Shown: positions 1-8,710 of the stretch, in pieces | How positions within the stretch are numbered: the first letter of the stretch is position 1 | Layout: the number at the start of each line of letters is the position of its first letter | NCBI RefSeq assembly: GCF_913055835.1 | Contig: NZ_CAJXKQ010000004.1 | Location: forward strand, 1-64,000 | Reading direction: 5' to 3' | DNA length: 64,000 nt | From: an uncultured Marinobacter sp. | GTDB taxonomy: Bacteria > Pseudomonadota > Gammaproteobacteria > Pseudomonadales > Oleiphilaceae | Notes under the pieces: generated by a model | Seen by the model: only the letters and a program-made list of their open reading frames with translations | Database searches by the model: none | Told to the model about the DNA's origin: nothing | Position numbers and translations under genes: made by a program

Positions 1-290
1 CCCAGTTCCCGCAAGCGGGCAACTTTGGCAGCCGGGGCAAGATGGACAAGTGCACGTTCTGTGCAGGCGGGCCGGAAGAAGACAATTCCACTGTTGAGTT
101 CCAGAAGTACGGTCGTAACCGTATTGCTGAGGGCAAACTGCCGATCTGTGCGGAAATGTGCTCAACCAAAGCCCTGTTGGCCGGTGACGGCGACGAGGTT
201 GCGGATATCTATCGCCAGCGTATTGTGAACCGTGGTTTCGGTTCCGGTGCATGGGGATGGGGCACTGCCTACGAGAAGAAGGGTGCATAA
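1..290 (+). CDS. fdhB: formate dehydrogenase beta (iron-sulfur) subunit, C-terminal part
   Basis: Partial gene. The reading frame is open from base 3 to the TAA at 288-290, so only the last 95 residues are present. It is the electron-transfer subunit that passes electrons from the formate-oxidising molybdenum/tungsten catalytic subunit to the membrane cytochrome b. The visible part carries KCTFC at the start and PICAEMC about 33 residues later, the cysteine spacing of the last [4Fe-4S] ferredoxin motif in FdhB/FdnH proteins. The gene encoding the cytochrome b subunit follows 88 bp downstream, as in fdhABC operons. The catalytic subunit should lie upstream, outside the window. An internal ATG at 42 is only a methionine within the conserved cysteine region, not a start. 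Confidence 0.9.
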   Translation, partial: QFPQAGNFGSRGKMDKCTFCAGGPEEDNSTVEFQKYGRNRIAEGKLPICAEMCSTKALLAGDGDEVADIYRQRIVNRGFGSGAWGWGTAYEKKGA

Positions 291-304
291 ACTGGCCTGA
301 CGGA

Positions 305-328
305 TTTGGGGCTCTTCGGAGCCCCGAA
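305..328 (+). other. intercistronic stem-loop with UUCG tetraloop
   Basis: GGGGCTC (308-314), TTCG, GAGCCCC (319-325) form a perfect 7-bp stem closed by C(UUCG)G. A U-G pair and further A-U pairs can extend it outwards. No T-run follows, so a strong intrinsic terminator is unlikely. It lies between the beta and gamma subunit genes and could stabilise or attenuate the transcript (inference). Confidence 0.6.
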
Positions 329-378
329 TTCGGTTACGGCATAGATTTCTTCTTGCTGATTCCGCTGGAGTGCTCTAG

Positions 379-1551
379 ATGAACAAAAAACTGATAGGCG
401 TCGTCGCCCTGGTGCTAGCGACGCTGTTATTCAATTCTGCCTGGGCGCAGGACATTCCCGAACCGGAACGAAGCGCAACCGGTGGGGCTCAAACCCTCGA
501 AGACATCCTGCGACGCCAAAAGCAGCTGGAAGTCGACGACAGTTTCCGCTCCCAGAACCTCGGTAATCCGGAGAACGCACCCTCTGTCTCGGCGCCTTTG
601 GGAACCCGGGGCGGCGTCTCCGATTCGGAGAACTGGCGGGCTATCCGCTACAACGAAATTGAGCCAACCACTCAGGTACGCGGCCCAGCCGCCGATGTGC
701 TGATTCAGGACGGCGGCATGCCCTGGTGGAAGCTTCGGGAAGGCCCGATGATCACCTATGGCGGCGGCGCACTGCTCGCGATCATCGGCCTGCTGGTGGT
801 GTTCTATTTTGTTCGCGGCAAAATCATGATTGATGGCGGGCCTGCTGGTACCACCATTGAGCGGTTCAAGGCTGTCGAGCGCTTTGGTCACTGGTTACTG
901 GCCGGTTCGTTCATCGCACTCGGCCTGACCGGGCTGATCACCCTGATGGGACGCAGCTTCCTGATTCCGGTTATGGGGCCGGACGCGTTTGCCACGTTGG
1001 CAGCCGGTTCCAAATGGCTGCATAACAATGTGGCCTGGGCATTCATGCTCGGCCTGGTGATGACCTTCGTGATGTGGGTTGCCCATAACATACCCAACAA
1101 ACTCGATTGGCAGTGGATCAAGGCTGGCGGCGGTATCTTTACCAAAGGCCACCCTTCCGCCAAGAAGTTCAATGCCGGCCAGAAGATCATTTTCTGGACG
1201 GTGATGATTCTCGGCGTCTCGGTATCCCTGTCAGGTCTGTCACTGCTGTTTCCGTTCCAGATGCCGATGTTTGCCGACACATTCGCGGTGATCAACAGCG
1301 TTCTGGGAACCAGCTTCCCGACCGATCTCGCGCCCCATGAAGAGATGCAATACGCGAACATCTGGCACTCGATTGTGGCGTTTGTGATGATGCTGGCCAT
1401 CATTGCCCATATCTACATCGGCTCCGTCGGTATGGAAGGCGCGTTCGACGCCATGGGCAACGGGCAGGTTGATCTCGAGTGGGCTCGCCAGCACCACGAC
1501 CTGTGGGTAGCTGAAGTTGAGGCCAAACAAGGCAAAGGAGGATCATCGTGA
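379..1551 (+). CDS. fdhC: formate dehydrogenase gamma subunit (cytochrome b)
   Basis: 390 residues. This is the membrane cytochrome b subunit that anchors formate dehydrogenase and delivers electrons to quinone. Residues 1-24 look like a cleaved signal peptide ending AWAQ. A hydrophilic, presumably periplasmic stretch runs to about residue 115, followed by four or five hydrophobic segments (about 125-148, 170-192, 218-238, 270-293, 325-351). Histidines suited to haem ligation sit in ERFGHWLL, WVAHNIP, NIWHSI and IIAHIYIG. This matches the longer FdhC/FdoI type with a signal peptide and periplasmic N-terminal extension rather than the short E. coli FdnI. The start follows CTGGAGTG. The stop TGA overlaps the GTG start of the next small gene, so the genes are probably translationally coupled. 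Confidence 0.9.
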   Translation: MNKKLIGVVALVLATLLFNSAWAQDIPEPERSATGGAQTLEDILRRQKQLEVDDSFRSQNLGNPENAPSVSAPLGTRGGVSDSENWRAIRYNEIEPTTQVRGPAADVLIQDGGMPWWKLREGPMITYGGGALLAIIGLLVVFYFVRGKIMIDGGPAGTTIERFKAVERFGHWLLAGSFIALGLTGLITLMGRSFLIPVMGPDAFATLAAGSKWLHNNVAWAFMLGLVMTFVMWVAHNIPNKLDWQWIKAGGGIFTKGHPSAKKFNAGQKIIFWTVMILGVSVSLSGLSLLFPFQMPMFADTFAVINSVLGTSFPTDLAPHEEMQYANIWHSIVAFVMMLAIIAHIYIGSVGMEGAFDAMGNGQVDLEWARQHHDLWVAEVEAKQGKGGSS

Positions 1552-1673
1552 AGATCATGATTTCCGCGTTTGTCGCAGCTCTGCTGATTGCTACGGCGGC
1601 ACCGCTGGTGCTTAACCAGTTTGGCTGGTCGTCGGCCGCACAAACCAGCGCCGAGAGCGTTCGCCTTGACTGA
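1548..1673 (+). CDS. 41-residue membrane peptide of the formate dehydrogenase operon
   Basis: Short gene starting with GTG that overlaps the stop of the cytochrome b gene (GTGA). A near-perfect ribosome-binding site, AAAGGAGG, lies 7 bases upstream and is the strongest evidence that it is translated. The product begins MKIMISAFVAALLIATA and has one hydrophobic segment (about residues 3-22) followed by a polar tail ending ESVRLD. It could be a signal peptide with a tiny mature part or a single-pass membrane peptide. I know of no function for it. Its place between fdhC and a TusA-like gene suggests a role in assembly or stability of the formate dehydrogenase complex (inference). Confidence 0.65.
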   Translation: MKIMISAFVAALLIATAAPLVLNQFGWSSAAQTSAESVRLD

Positions 1674-1905
1674 TCAGTCTGAGGTATACCAGATCGACGC
1701 CGTCGGTCTGGTATGCCCCCTTCCCGTCCTGCGCTTCAAAAAACGGATCAAAGACCTGCCCAGCGGTACACAGGTAGATTTTCTGGCGGACGACCCCACC
1801 GGCCGCAAAGACCTTCAAGCCCTGTGTGAGATCACTGGCCACCGGATTGAGTGGACTCGGGAAGAGAGCCACGGCATTACCCGATACCGGATTCGTCTCG
1901 CCTGA
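1666..1905 (+). CDS. TusA/SirA-family sulfurtransferase-like protein
   Basis: 79 residues if the TTG at 1666 is the start. This overlaps the preceding stop and leaves no ATG needed; the protein then begins LTDQSEVYQID. The hallmark GLVCPLPVL (the CPxP motif, one catalytic cysteine) lies about 17 residues in, as in TusA-family sulfur carriers, and the length is typical for the family. In other bacteria sulfurtransferases activate formate dehydrogenase by handing sulfur to the molybdenum cofactor (FdhD-IscS route). A TusA-like gene closing an fdh operon suggests such a maturation role, but this is inference. The unusual start codon and weak ribosome-binding site (GAGAG) imply low or coupled translation. 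Confidence 0.75.
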   Translation: MTDQSEVYQIDAVGLVCPLPVLRFKKRIKDLPSGTQVDFLADDPTGRKDLQALCEITGHRIEWTREESHGITRYRIRLA

Positions 1906-1949
1906 CTGACTTATTCTGCCAGCCTATTGGGCGCTTGAGAGCCTTGCCC

Positions 1950-2411
1950 CTAGTGACCCCCTCGCGGATGCTTACGGGCTTCCAGAGTACCCAGCGACAT
2001 CTGTACGTCACGCTCTGAAAGCTCTGGAAGATCATCAAAATTTGAAACCTGCGGAAATTTCGAATCGATCAGCGTCGCCAGCGTAGCATCGACACACAGT
2101 GTGTCTGCGACCGCCCGGTGGCACCCCGGCATCAGGATTGCCCTGATCTCACCGATTTCCCGTGTCCCCGTTTCAACGTCGCCGGAGCGACTGGCGCTGA
2201 TTACGGTAAGCTGCGCACCCCAATCCACATCACGACCGTCAACATGCCTGGCTTCAATCTGCTCACAGGCTGTCAGGGTTGCTTCAAGAAGGGTCCGGAA
2301 ATTTGCCGATTCGGCGAGCCGCTCGGCCTTTTCCCGGGCACTGCGCTCCTCATCAGACAGCATTAATAGGTACGGCGCGTTATCAACAAAAACACCCCAG
2401 TATTCGGCCAT
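1950..2411 (-). CDS. hypothetical protein
   Basis: 153 residues from the ATG at 2411 (product begins MAEYWGVFVDN). The same frame stays open upstream to a GTG at 2534, which would add 41 charged residues. Neither start has a convincing ribosome-binding site. The protein is soluble and acidic, with a glutamate/alanine-rich helical stretch near residues 20-45 and no membrane segment or recognised motif. It lies between the formate dehydrogenase operon and dabBA, on the opposite strand to both. I do not recognise the family. Confidence 0.45.
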   Translation of the reverse strand: MAEYWGVFVDNAPYLLMLSDEERSAREKAERLAESANFRTLLEATLTACEQIEARHVDGRDVDWGAQLTVISASRSGDVETGTREIGEIRAILMPGCHRAVADTLCVDATLATLIDSKFPQVSNFDDLPELSERDVQMSLGTLEARKHPRGGH

Positions 2412-2664
2412 ACTTGCTTCGGGTTTCGGGTGATAAACACCAGCGGTCAGGGTCGAGTGCTTTTTTCTTCGAGCCAGCAAAGCCCCGTTTTCGTCACAAT
2501 CCAATTCTTTGCCTCGGTCTTTTCCGGATTTCACTTCTTGCAGGTGCTCTCAGGGAATCGCAGTTGAGCAATTTGCCTCGGCTAAACCGAGCACCGCTTC
2601 ATGGACGCCGAAATATGGTGATTGCGGAAAGGTTTTACAAACCTTCAGGCATCCAGTTCTTTAA

Positions 2665-2692
2665 TTGAGAACGAATCGATCAGATATATATA
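2665..2692 (+). promoter_or_regulatory. candidate sigma-70 promoter of dabBA
   Basis: TTGAGA (2665-2670), a 16-base spacer and TATATA (2687-2692) precede dabB by about 70 bases in an A/T-rich stretch. It is a pattern match only. The rest of the 2412-2758 gap contains a short CTCGG-CTAAA-CCGAG stem-loop near 2578-2592 and no other gene I can support. Confidence 0.35.
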
Positions 2693-2758
2693 TTTTTGTT
2701 CACAGCAAAACCCTCGGATACTACACCCATTAAATACTTCTGATTCCGAGGTTCTCGC

Positions 2759-4333
2759 ATGCTCGATGTTCAGGCGATCGAATCCCTGCTCTCACTTCTG
2801 GTACCGCTTCTCTACGGTGCTGGCGCTGTAGCAACAGGATTGGCAGCCAGGCAAAGCCACCTCCCGGCACGCTCGTTGACCTTCAAGCTTGCCTTTGTTG
2901 CCGCTGTGGGAGCCGTGATCATCAGCTGGCGCTGGCCAGGCGCTGGAGAGTGGATCAGCCACGCGCCTCTAGCCTCCATCATGCTGATACTGATTACGCT
3001 ATTGGGGATGGTGCTCGGGCAGTTCTCTGAAAGGTACCTTGCCGGGGATCCGGGCCAACGCCGTTTCATGGTCTGGCTACAGGTGATCCTTGCAAGCGTT
3101 GCGGTGATTGCCACCACCAACCATCTCCTGCTGTTCCTTGCCAGCTGGATTGCGATCAGTGTGAGTCTGCACCAGTTGCTGATGTTCTTTCCTGATCGTC
3201 CCCGCGCTGCCCTGGCCGCCCACAAGAAATTCATTTTTGCGAGGATTGCAGAACTCTGTCTCGGGCTGGCGTTCCTGCTTCTTTATATCCAGTACGACAC
3301 CCCATTCATCGACCGGATCCTCGCTCAGGTATCCGACGCAGCAGAGGTGCCCTTCGGCGCCCAGATCGCTGCGGTTCTGATGGCGGTGGCGGCACTGCTG
3401 AAATGCGCGCAGATGCCGTTTCACGGTTGGCTGATCCAGGTGGTCGAGTCGCCCACACCGGTTTCGGCCCTGCTTCATGCCGGCGTAGTGAATCTTGGCG
3501 GTTTCCTGATGATTCTGATGGCACCACTGATTTCCGAGGTCAACGCTGCCCAGTGGCTCTTGCTGGCGGTGGCGGGCCCCACCGCGGTCTTTGCCAGCCT
3601 TGTCATGATGACCCGTATTTCCATCAAGGTGAAACTGGCCTGGTCAACCTGCTCGCAGATGGGCTGGATGCTGGTGGAGTGCGCACTGGGACTGTACGAG
3701 CTGGCACTCCTTCACCTGGTGGCCCATTCCGCCTACAAGGCACACACCTTCCTGAACGCCGGCAACACCGTTGAGTTGTCCATGAAAAAACGTCTGGTTG
3801 CGATCAACGAGCCCGGGCCAAAGCAATGGCTTGCCGCAGCAGGCCTTGCCGCTCTGTTCATGCTGCCCACCATTCTGTTTTCCAGCCAGGGAGGTACGGC
3901 CCACGCGTTCTCATGGATCGTGCCAGGCATCGCGCTGACGATTCTGCTCTCGGAGTTTTTGTCGGCAGGTGGCGGCATTCTCACCGTTGGCCGTGGCTTG
4001 ATGATTGGTGGAGCCTTCTGGGCATTGTACTGGCTTCAGAAAACCTTCTTCGGCATGGTGCTCGCGCCACCGGAGAGCCAGGCAAGCCTCATGGAGGTGG
4101 TTTTTGTCGCCGCCCTTATCGCTATCCTGGTGCGCGGCTACTACCAGATTCGCTACCACCGCTTCTCGCCCGCCGGCGCCAGGCTTTACCGGTTTCTGTT
4201 TGCCGCAGGCTACCTCGATGAGTGGTCCACACGCCTGACCCTGAAAATCTGGCCGGCAAAACTGCCCGACGTTGTTCGGCCCCGGGCCGTGGTCAGCGTG
4301 TCCTCAACTTCTGGTTCCAGGGAGTCCGTGTAA
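2759..4333 (+). CDS. dabB: DabB-type membrane subunit of an inorganic carbon transporter (NuoL-like)
   Basis: 524 residues, strongly hydrophobic, with about 12-14 membrane segments. It belongs to the proton-translocating NADH dehydrogenase subunit 5/NuoL family. The internal AALLKCAQMPFHGWL and PVSALLHAGVV motifs are the antiporter-type core. As established for DabAB, the partner is the zinc protein DabA, and the pair couples a cation gradient to unidirectional hydration of CO2 to bicarbonate in the cytoplasm. Identification depends on the next gene, which overlaps this stop (TAATG) and encodes DabA. The gene is far from any Complex I cluster. The ribosome-binding site is weak (CGAGG). Confidence 0.85.
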   Translation: MLDVQAIESLLSLLVPLLYGAGAVATGLAARQSHLPARSLTFKLAFVAAVGAVIISWRWPGAGEWISHAPLASIMLILITLLGMVLGQFSERYLAGDPGQRRFMVWLQVILASVAVIATTNHLLLFLASWIAISVSLHQLLMFFPDRPRAALAAHKKFIFARIAELCLGLAFLLLYIQYDTPFIDRILAQVSDAAEVPFGAQIAAVLMAVAALLKCAQMPFHGWLIQVVESPTPVSALLHAGVVNLGGFLMILMAPLISEVNAAQWLLLAVAGPTAVFASLVMMTRISIKVKLAWSTCSQMGWMLVECALGLYELALLHLVAHSAYKAHTFLNAGNTVELSMKKRLVAINEPGPKQWLAAAGLAALFMLPTILFSSQGGTAHAFSWIVPGIALTILLSEFLSAGGGILTVGRGLMIGGAFWALYWLQKTFFGMVLAPPESQASLMEVVFVAALIAILVRGYYQIRYHRFSPAGARLYRFLFAAGYLDEWSTRLTLKIWPAKLPDVVRPRAVVSVSSTSGSRESV

Positions 4334-6705
4334 TGTTAGCGTCGAGCCTTAATGCCACCACCAAAGCAAACACCGATACACCGGATTGGCAAGCAGCGGT
4401 CACCGATGCCTCCAGTCGGATTGCACCGTCGTGGCCGCTGGATCAGATGATCGCGGTCAACCCGTTCTGGGAGATGCGGGATCTGCCTTTTACCCGGGTC
4501 GCTTCGCGTATGGCGGCACTTAACGGTACCTGCTGCCAGAACCAGGCAGCCCTCGAGGGACTGGGCAACGGCGGCCCTGCGGCCGCGGAGACCGCCAGCA
4601 TGCCCGAGCACTGGCAGAATCTCAGCGCCCAATTGGACCGCAACCGCGATACGGCCCATCACGTAGGTTGGCAGGATGAGGTTGTGCACCAGATCAGCCA
4701 GTTCTGCGGCGACTACTTCCAGCGCCTGGATGCGGGAGATTTCAAAGCAGATGCCCAGGATCTGTATCACACCTGGCTGGAGATGACCCGGGCGGACCGT
4801 GGCATTGCCATCGTCATGGAAGAACCGTCATTGCCTTCCCAGTTTCAGGTCCTGCCCGAGCAGCATGAGAAGCTGATCACCGACGCCTTCAACGCCCTCG
4901 CGGCGGAACCGTCCTATACGGCAGACTATGCCCACGCACTCCTTCTGGATATCAACGGATGGTCCTCCTGGGCCGCATACCTGCGCTGGCAGGCGAGACT
5001 GCGTGGCAGCGGGGAAGATCTGCTGCCGGGCCTGCTGGCCATCCGGCTGGCCTGGGAGTTGGCCATCTGGCGGCATGTCCAACACGTTGGCGGCGCGATC
5101 TTCGCTGAGCTGAAACGGGGATGGCTCAAGCAGTGGAGCGCCTGGCCAGAAATGCTCGAGATCCATGAGCAATCCCAAACCACCGGTTGGCGCCAGCTTT
5201 CAGAGGCCGAGGCGGGCTATCAGTCACAGTTGGCAGACAAGCTTCTGTCAAAACCGGACAAAAAGGCAGCGGACAACCAGCCGCCCAGGCTTCAGGCGGC
5301 ATTCTGCATTGATGTTCGCTCCGAAGTCTTTCGCCGTGCGCTGGAAGCCCAGGATCCCGCGATCCAGACTCTCGGTTTTGCCGGTTTCTTCGGACTCCCC
5401 ATTTCATACCGCCCGAAAGGCACAAGTTTTTGCCGGCCGCAGTTACCGGGTTTGCTGGCGCCGGCGCTTGAGGTCACAGAGGCCGCGTCTTCTGGACGCT
5501 TCAGTCGGCAGGCACTGGCCAATCATTCTCACTGGTCTCAGTTTTCCAACGCGGGGCCGGCCAGTTTCAGCTTTATCGAAAGTATGGGGCTGGCGGGCCT
5601 GGGACGCATGGTGCGCAAGACCTTTTTCGGCAAGTCATCCGCCAATCCGGTCGATCAACTCCATAAAGGGCATACCAACTTCGAGATCCGCCAGAACGGG
5701 GCCCTGTTGGGAGTTGAAGAGAAAGCAGAACTGGCGGGCGGTATTCTCCGGGCCATGACCCTGACTCATGAGTTTGCGCCCACCGTCCTGCTGGTCGGGC
5801 ACGGCAGCAGCACCCGCAACAACCCGCATGCCGCGGGCCTTGACTGCGGCGCCTGCGGGGGCCAGACCGGCTCGGTGAACGTTCGTGTGCTCGCCGGCAT
5901 ACTCAACGACACCGAGGTACGCGCGGCCCTGGCTGAGCAGGGCATTTCAATTCCCGCGGAAACCCGCTTCGTGGGAGCACTGCATAACACCACCACGGAC
6001 GATGTGGAATGCGCCGGTGACGTACCCGACGACATCCGGAAGTTCCTGGCCAGGGCCGGCGCCCAGGCACGCCGGGAACGCGCTGTCCGTCTTGGCATCG
6101 CAAACGACAATGACGTCGACAGCGCCATCAAAAAACGCAGCCAGGACTGGTCGGAAGTACGCCCGGAATGGGGGCTTGCCGGCAACGCCAGCTTTATCGT
6201 GGCGCCTCGCTCAGCTACCCGACACCTGGATCTGGGCGGGCGCAGCTTCCTGCACGACTACCGCTGGCGCGAGGATGAGGGCTTCAAGATCCTCGAACTG
6301 ATCATGACAGCGCCCATGGTGGTCACCCACTGGATCAACCTGCAGTACTTCATGTCCGTCACCGACAACCTGCATTACGGCAGCGGCAACAAAGTCCTGC
6401 ATAACGTGGTCGGTGGCCACCTTGGCGTGTTCGAGGGCAACGGCGGCGATTTGCGGATCGGTTTGCCGCTGCAGTCGGTACACGATGGCCAGCGCTGGAT
6501 GCACGAACCCCTGCGCTTGAGCGTTTACCTGGCAGCGCCCAAAGAAGCCATTGCCGACATTGCACAGAAACACAAGGTGGTTCAGGACCTGATCGATAAC
6601 GACTGGCTGTATCTGTTCCGTATTAACGACGAGCAGACCTCCATCGAGCGTCTGTATCGAAACCAGTGGCACACCATGTCCGTCAATCCGGCCATTAACT
6701 CCTGA
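4333..6705 (+). CDS. dabA: DabA-type zinc subunit of an inorganic carbon transporter (DUF2309)
   Basis: 790 residues from the ATG at 4333, which overlaps the dabB stop. GGGAG lies about 9 bases upstream. An in-frame ATG at 4222 lies inside dabB and is rejected. DUF2309/DabA proteins resemble beta-carbonic anhydrases. The expected zinc and catalytic residues are visible: Cys325 and Asp327 in AFCIDVRSE, His490 in LVGHGSS and Cys505 in LDCGACGG. The 15-residue His-Cys spacing equals that described for Halothiobacillus DabA. The predicted role is converting entering CO2 to trapped bicarbonate at the cytoplasmic face of DabB. In a heterotroph this could feed anaplerotic carboxylases. Proximity to formate dehydrogenase, a CO2 producer, may be functional or coincidental. 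Confidence 0.9.
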   Translation: MLASSLNATTKANTDTPDWQAAVTDASSRIAPSWPLDQMIAVNPFWEMRDLPFTRVASRMAALNGTCCQNQAALEGLGNGGPAAAETASMPEHWQNLSAQLDRNRDTAHHVGWQDEVVHQISQFCGDYFQRLDAGDFKADAQDLYHTWLEMTRADRGIAIVMEEPSLPSQFQVLPEQHEKLITDAFNALAAEPSYTADYAHALLLDINGWSSWAAYLRWQARLRGSGEDLLPGLLAIRLAWELAIWRHVQHVGGAIFAELKRGWLKQWSAWPEMLEIHEQSQTTGWRQLSEAEAGYQSQLADKLLSKPDKKAADNQPPRLQAAFCIDVRSEVFRRALEAQDPAIQTLGFAGFFGLPISYRPKGTSFCRPQLPGLLAPALEVTEAASSGRFSRQALANHSHWSQFSNAGPASFSFIESMGLAGLGRMVRKTFFGKSSANPVDQLHKGHTNFEIRQNGALLGVEEKAELAGGILRAMTLTHEFAPTVLLVGHGSSTRNNPHAAGLDCGACGGQTGSVNVRVLAGILNDTEVRAALAEQGISIPAETRFVGALHNTTTDDVECAGDVPDDIRKFLARAGAQARRERAVRLGIANDNDVDSAIKKRSQDWSEVRPEWGLAGNASFIVAPRSATRHLDLGGRSFLHDYRWREDEGFKILELIMTAPMVVTHWINLQYFMSVTDNLHYGSGNKVLHNVVGGHLGVFEGNGGDLRIGLPLQSVHDGQRWMHEPLRLSVYLAAPKEAIADIAQKHKVVQDLIDNDWLYLFRINDEQTSIERLYRNQWHTMSVNPAINS

Positions 6706-6711
6706 GACCTT

Positions 6712-7701
6712 ATGCCCGCGACCATCAAGTTAGACGCAACACAAACAGCTGACCTTGAGAAAGCTGCCAGCCTGCTGCTGGCCGGCCAGCTCGTTGCTGT
6801 GCCGACCGAAACCGTATACGGATTGGCGGCGGATGCCAGCAACGAACAGGCGGTCAGAAAAGTATTTGAGGCGAAACAGCGCCCGGTCGGACACCCGCTG
6901 ATCGTGCATGTTGCATCGCCGGACAGGATCGGGCTCTGGGTCGACCACGTCCCGGACTCTGCCATGCAGCTGATCGAGTCATTCTGGCCCGGCCCGCTTA
7001 CGCTGCTACTGCCAAAGAAGAGCGGCGTCAGCGATTTCATTACCGGCGGCAATCCAGGCGTGGCTGTGAGGATGCCCGCGCACCCTGCCACGGTGGCAAC
7101 CATGGAACGACTTGGCCGGGACCTGGTAGCCCCCTCCGCCAATCCCTATGGCCGGATCAGTCCGACCACCGCAGAGCACGTGCTCGGGGGGCTGTCCGGG
7201 AAGATCGCGGCGGTCCTGGATGGTGGCGACTGTTCAGTGGGCATTGAATCCACCATTGTCGACCTGACCGGCGATACCCCGGTCATCCCCAGACCGGGGC
7301 AGATCAGCCAGAGCGATATTGAAGCCTGCCTCGGAATCACATTGGCACCGGGCAAAGGCGCCAGCCAGGTGGTACCGGGAAGCGTAAAGCGTCACTACCA
7401 GCCGGTCACCCCCACCATTGGAGTGGCAACGGATCAATTCGCGCTGCGTCTGCCAGCAATCACACCGTCGGGCGAGAGGGTTGGCGTGATCTGGTGGCAG
7501 TCAGCACCAGGCGAGCTGGCCTCAGAGTCCATAATGCTCAGCGCCGATCCGAGCGAGTACGCCCGCATGCTCTACACCGCGATGCACTCAATGGACCAGG
7601 CGAATGTCGATCAAATCGTCATCGAGCTCCCGCCCAGGGAAAGCCGGTGGCTGGCCGTCCACGATCGGCTGGGACGGGCCTGTACCGAACAATTCGGTTA
7701 A
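6712..7701 (+). CDS. tsaC: L-threonylcarbamoyladenylate synthase (Sua5/YrdC/YwlC type)
   Basis: 329 residues. It makes threonylcarbamoyl-AMP from threonine, bicarbonate and ATP, the first step of the universal t6A37 modification of ANN-decoding tRNAs. Residues about 10-200 are the YrdC domain with the K-R...S-N signature (KQRPVGHPL near residue 55 and PSANPYGRISPT near residue 141). The remaining 120 or so residues form the Sua5 domain, so this is the long Sua5 form rather than the short E. coli TsaC. It starts 6 bases after dabA. Since bicarbonate is a substrate, linkage to a bicarbonate-producing system is curious but may be chance. Its stop overlaps the stop of nei on the other strand by 3 bases. 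Confidence 0.93.
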   Translation: MPATIKLDATQTADLEKAASLLLAGQLVAVPTETVYGLAADASNEQAVRKVFEAKQRPVGHPLIVHVASPDRIGLWVDHVPDSAMQLIESFWPGPLTLLLPKKSGVSDFITGGNPGVAVRMPAHPATVATMERLGRDLVAPSANPYGRISPTTAEHVLGGLSGKIAAVLDGGDCSVGIESTIVDLTGDTPVIPRPGQISQSDIEACLGITLAPGKGASQVVPGSVKRHYQPVTPTIGVATDQFALRLPAITPSGERVGVIWWQSAPGELASESIMLSADPSEYARMLYTAMHSMDQANVDQIVIELPPRESRWLAVHDRLGRACTEQFG

Positions 7702-8540
7702 GCGGGCACACCCTGGCACTCGGGGCAATAGTAAAGCCGCCGGCTGGCCATCATGGTTTTGACAAGCGGCGACGCGCAATCATAGCACCGCTGCCCGTCG
7801 CGATTAAATACCATGTGCCGGCGCTGCCCGAACGTCCATCCCGCCTGCTTCAACCGCTCTGCTCTCTCGGGCGAATTGGTGATGCCCTTTAACTGATAGG
7901 TTCGCTGCACAAGAGTCATAATCGCCCCGGCCAGTCGCGACTGCTGATCGGCATCCAGGTCACGAGGTTTAGCCCAGGGTGAGAGACGCGCCTCAAAGAG
8001 GATTTCCGAGCGCAGATAATTACCGATTCCGGCCACAAACCCCTGATCCAGAAGCAAGCCCCCCAGGTTTCGGCCCCGGAAACGCGTATCGTCAAACACC
8101 GCCAGCAGCTGATCGACGCTAACATCCTGATTGAGAGGGTCCGGCCCCAGCCGTGAAAGGTAGGGGACTGCGTTCAGTTCGTCCGGCCGCACCAGCTGAA
8201 TATCCGAAGCGCTGTACAACCGGGCGGCTTTCTTCGGAGCGACAATCGCAAACCGCAGTTGCCGGTTGGTCCTGGGTTCACGATCAGGCTTACCCATGCG
8301 CCACTTCCCATAAAGCTGGTTGTGGCTGTAAACACACCATGGGCCGTCTTCATCTGTCGCCTCGAAAAACACCAGGACGGCCTTGCTCCGGGCTTCCACC
8401 CGTTCCACTTTGCGGCCGCGAAGGGTGCTTTCAAAAGGTTTCAGGTGTTCAAATGCAAAGAAGACAGATTGCGCGGTCTTGCCGCCAACCGCCTTGTTGA
8501 TGTCATCGACCATGCGGCGTATTTCGGGACCCTCGGGCAT
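7698..8540 (-). CDS. nei: endonuclease VIII-type DNA glycosylase/AP lyase
   Basis: 280 residues. The start is set at 8540 so that the mature N-terminus is PEGPEIRR, since catalytic Pro2 and Glu3 require cleavage of the initiator Met. The frame extends 12 residues further upstream but that would destroy the active site. It excises oxidised pyrimidines in base excision repair. The C-terminus carries the zinc finger CYDC...YYCPEC (about residues 247-275). The helix-two-turn-helix region contains QGFVAGIGNYLRSEIL, which holds the conserved GIGNYL(R). The length is close to E. coli Nei (about 263). It is a single gene convergent with tsaC. Confidence 0.92.
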   Translation of the reverse strand: MPEGPEIRRMVDDINKAVGGKTAQSVFFAFEHLKPFESTLRGRKVERVEARSKAVLVFFEATDEDGPWCVYSHNQLYGKWRMGKPDREPRTNRQLRFAIVAPKKAARLYSASDIQLVRPDELNAVPYLSRLGPDPLNQDVSVDQLLAVFDDTRFRGRNLGGLLLDQGFVAGIGNYLRSEILFEARLSPWAKPRDLDADQQSRLAGAIMTLVQRTYQLKGITNSPERAERLKQAGWTFGQRRHMVFNRDGQRCYDCASPLVKTMMASRRLYYCPECQGVPA

Positions 8541-8710
8541 ACTCATCTCCGCTGCTGACCAGTCTCTCTCCATCACAGGTGAGCTTAACCGTACGTTGCT
8601 GCCGGCGATTCAGAGTTGTCCAGCCACAAAGTTTTTGCCCGGGGGATGTAAGCCCTTTACCCATCCTGCTCGTAGGTTCTGCTGCATTTAACGCAAGAAC
8701 AAGGTGGGTC

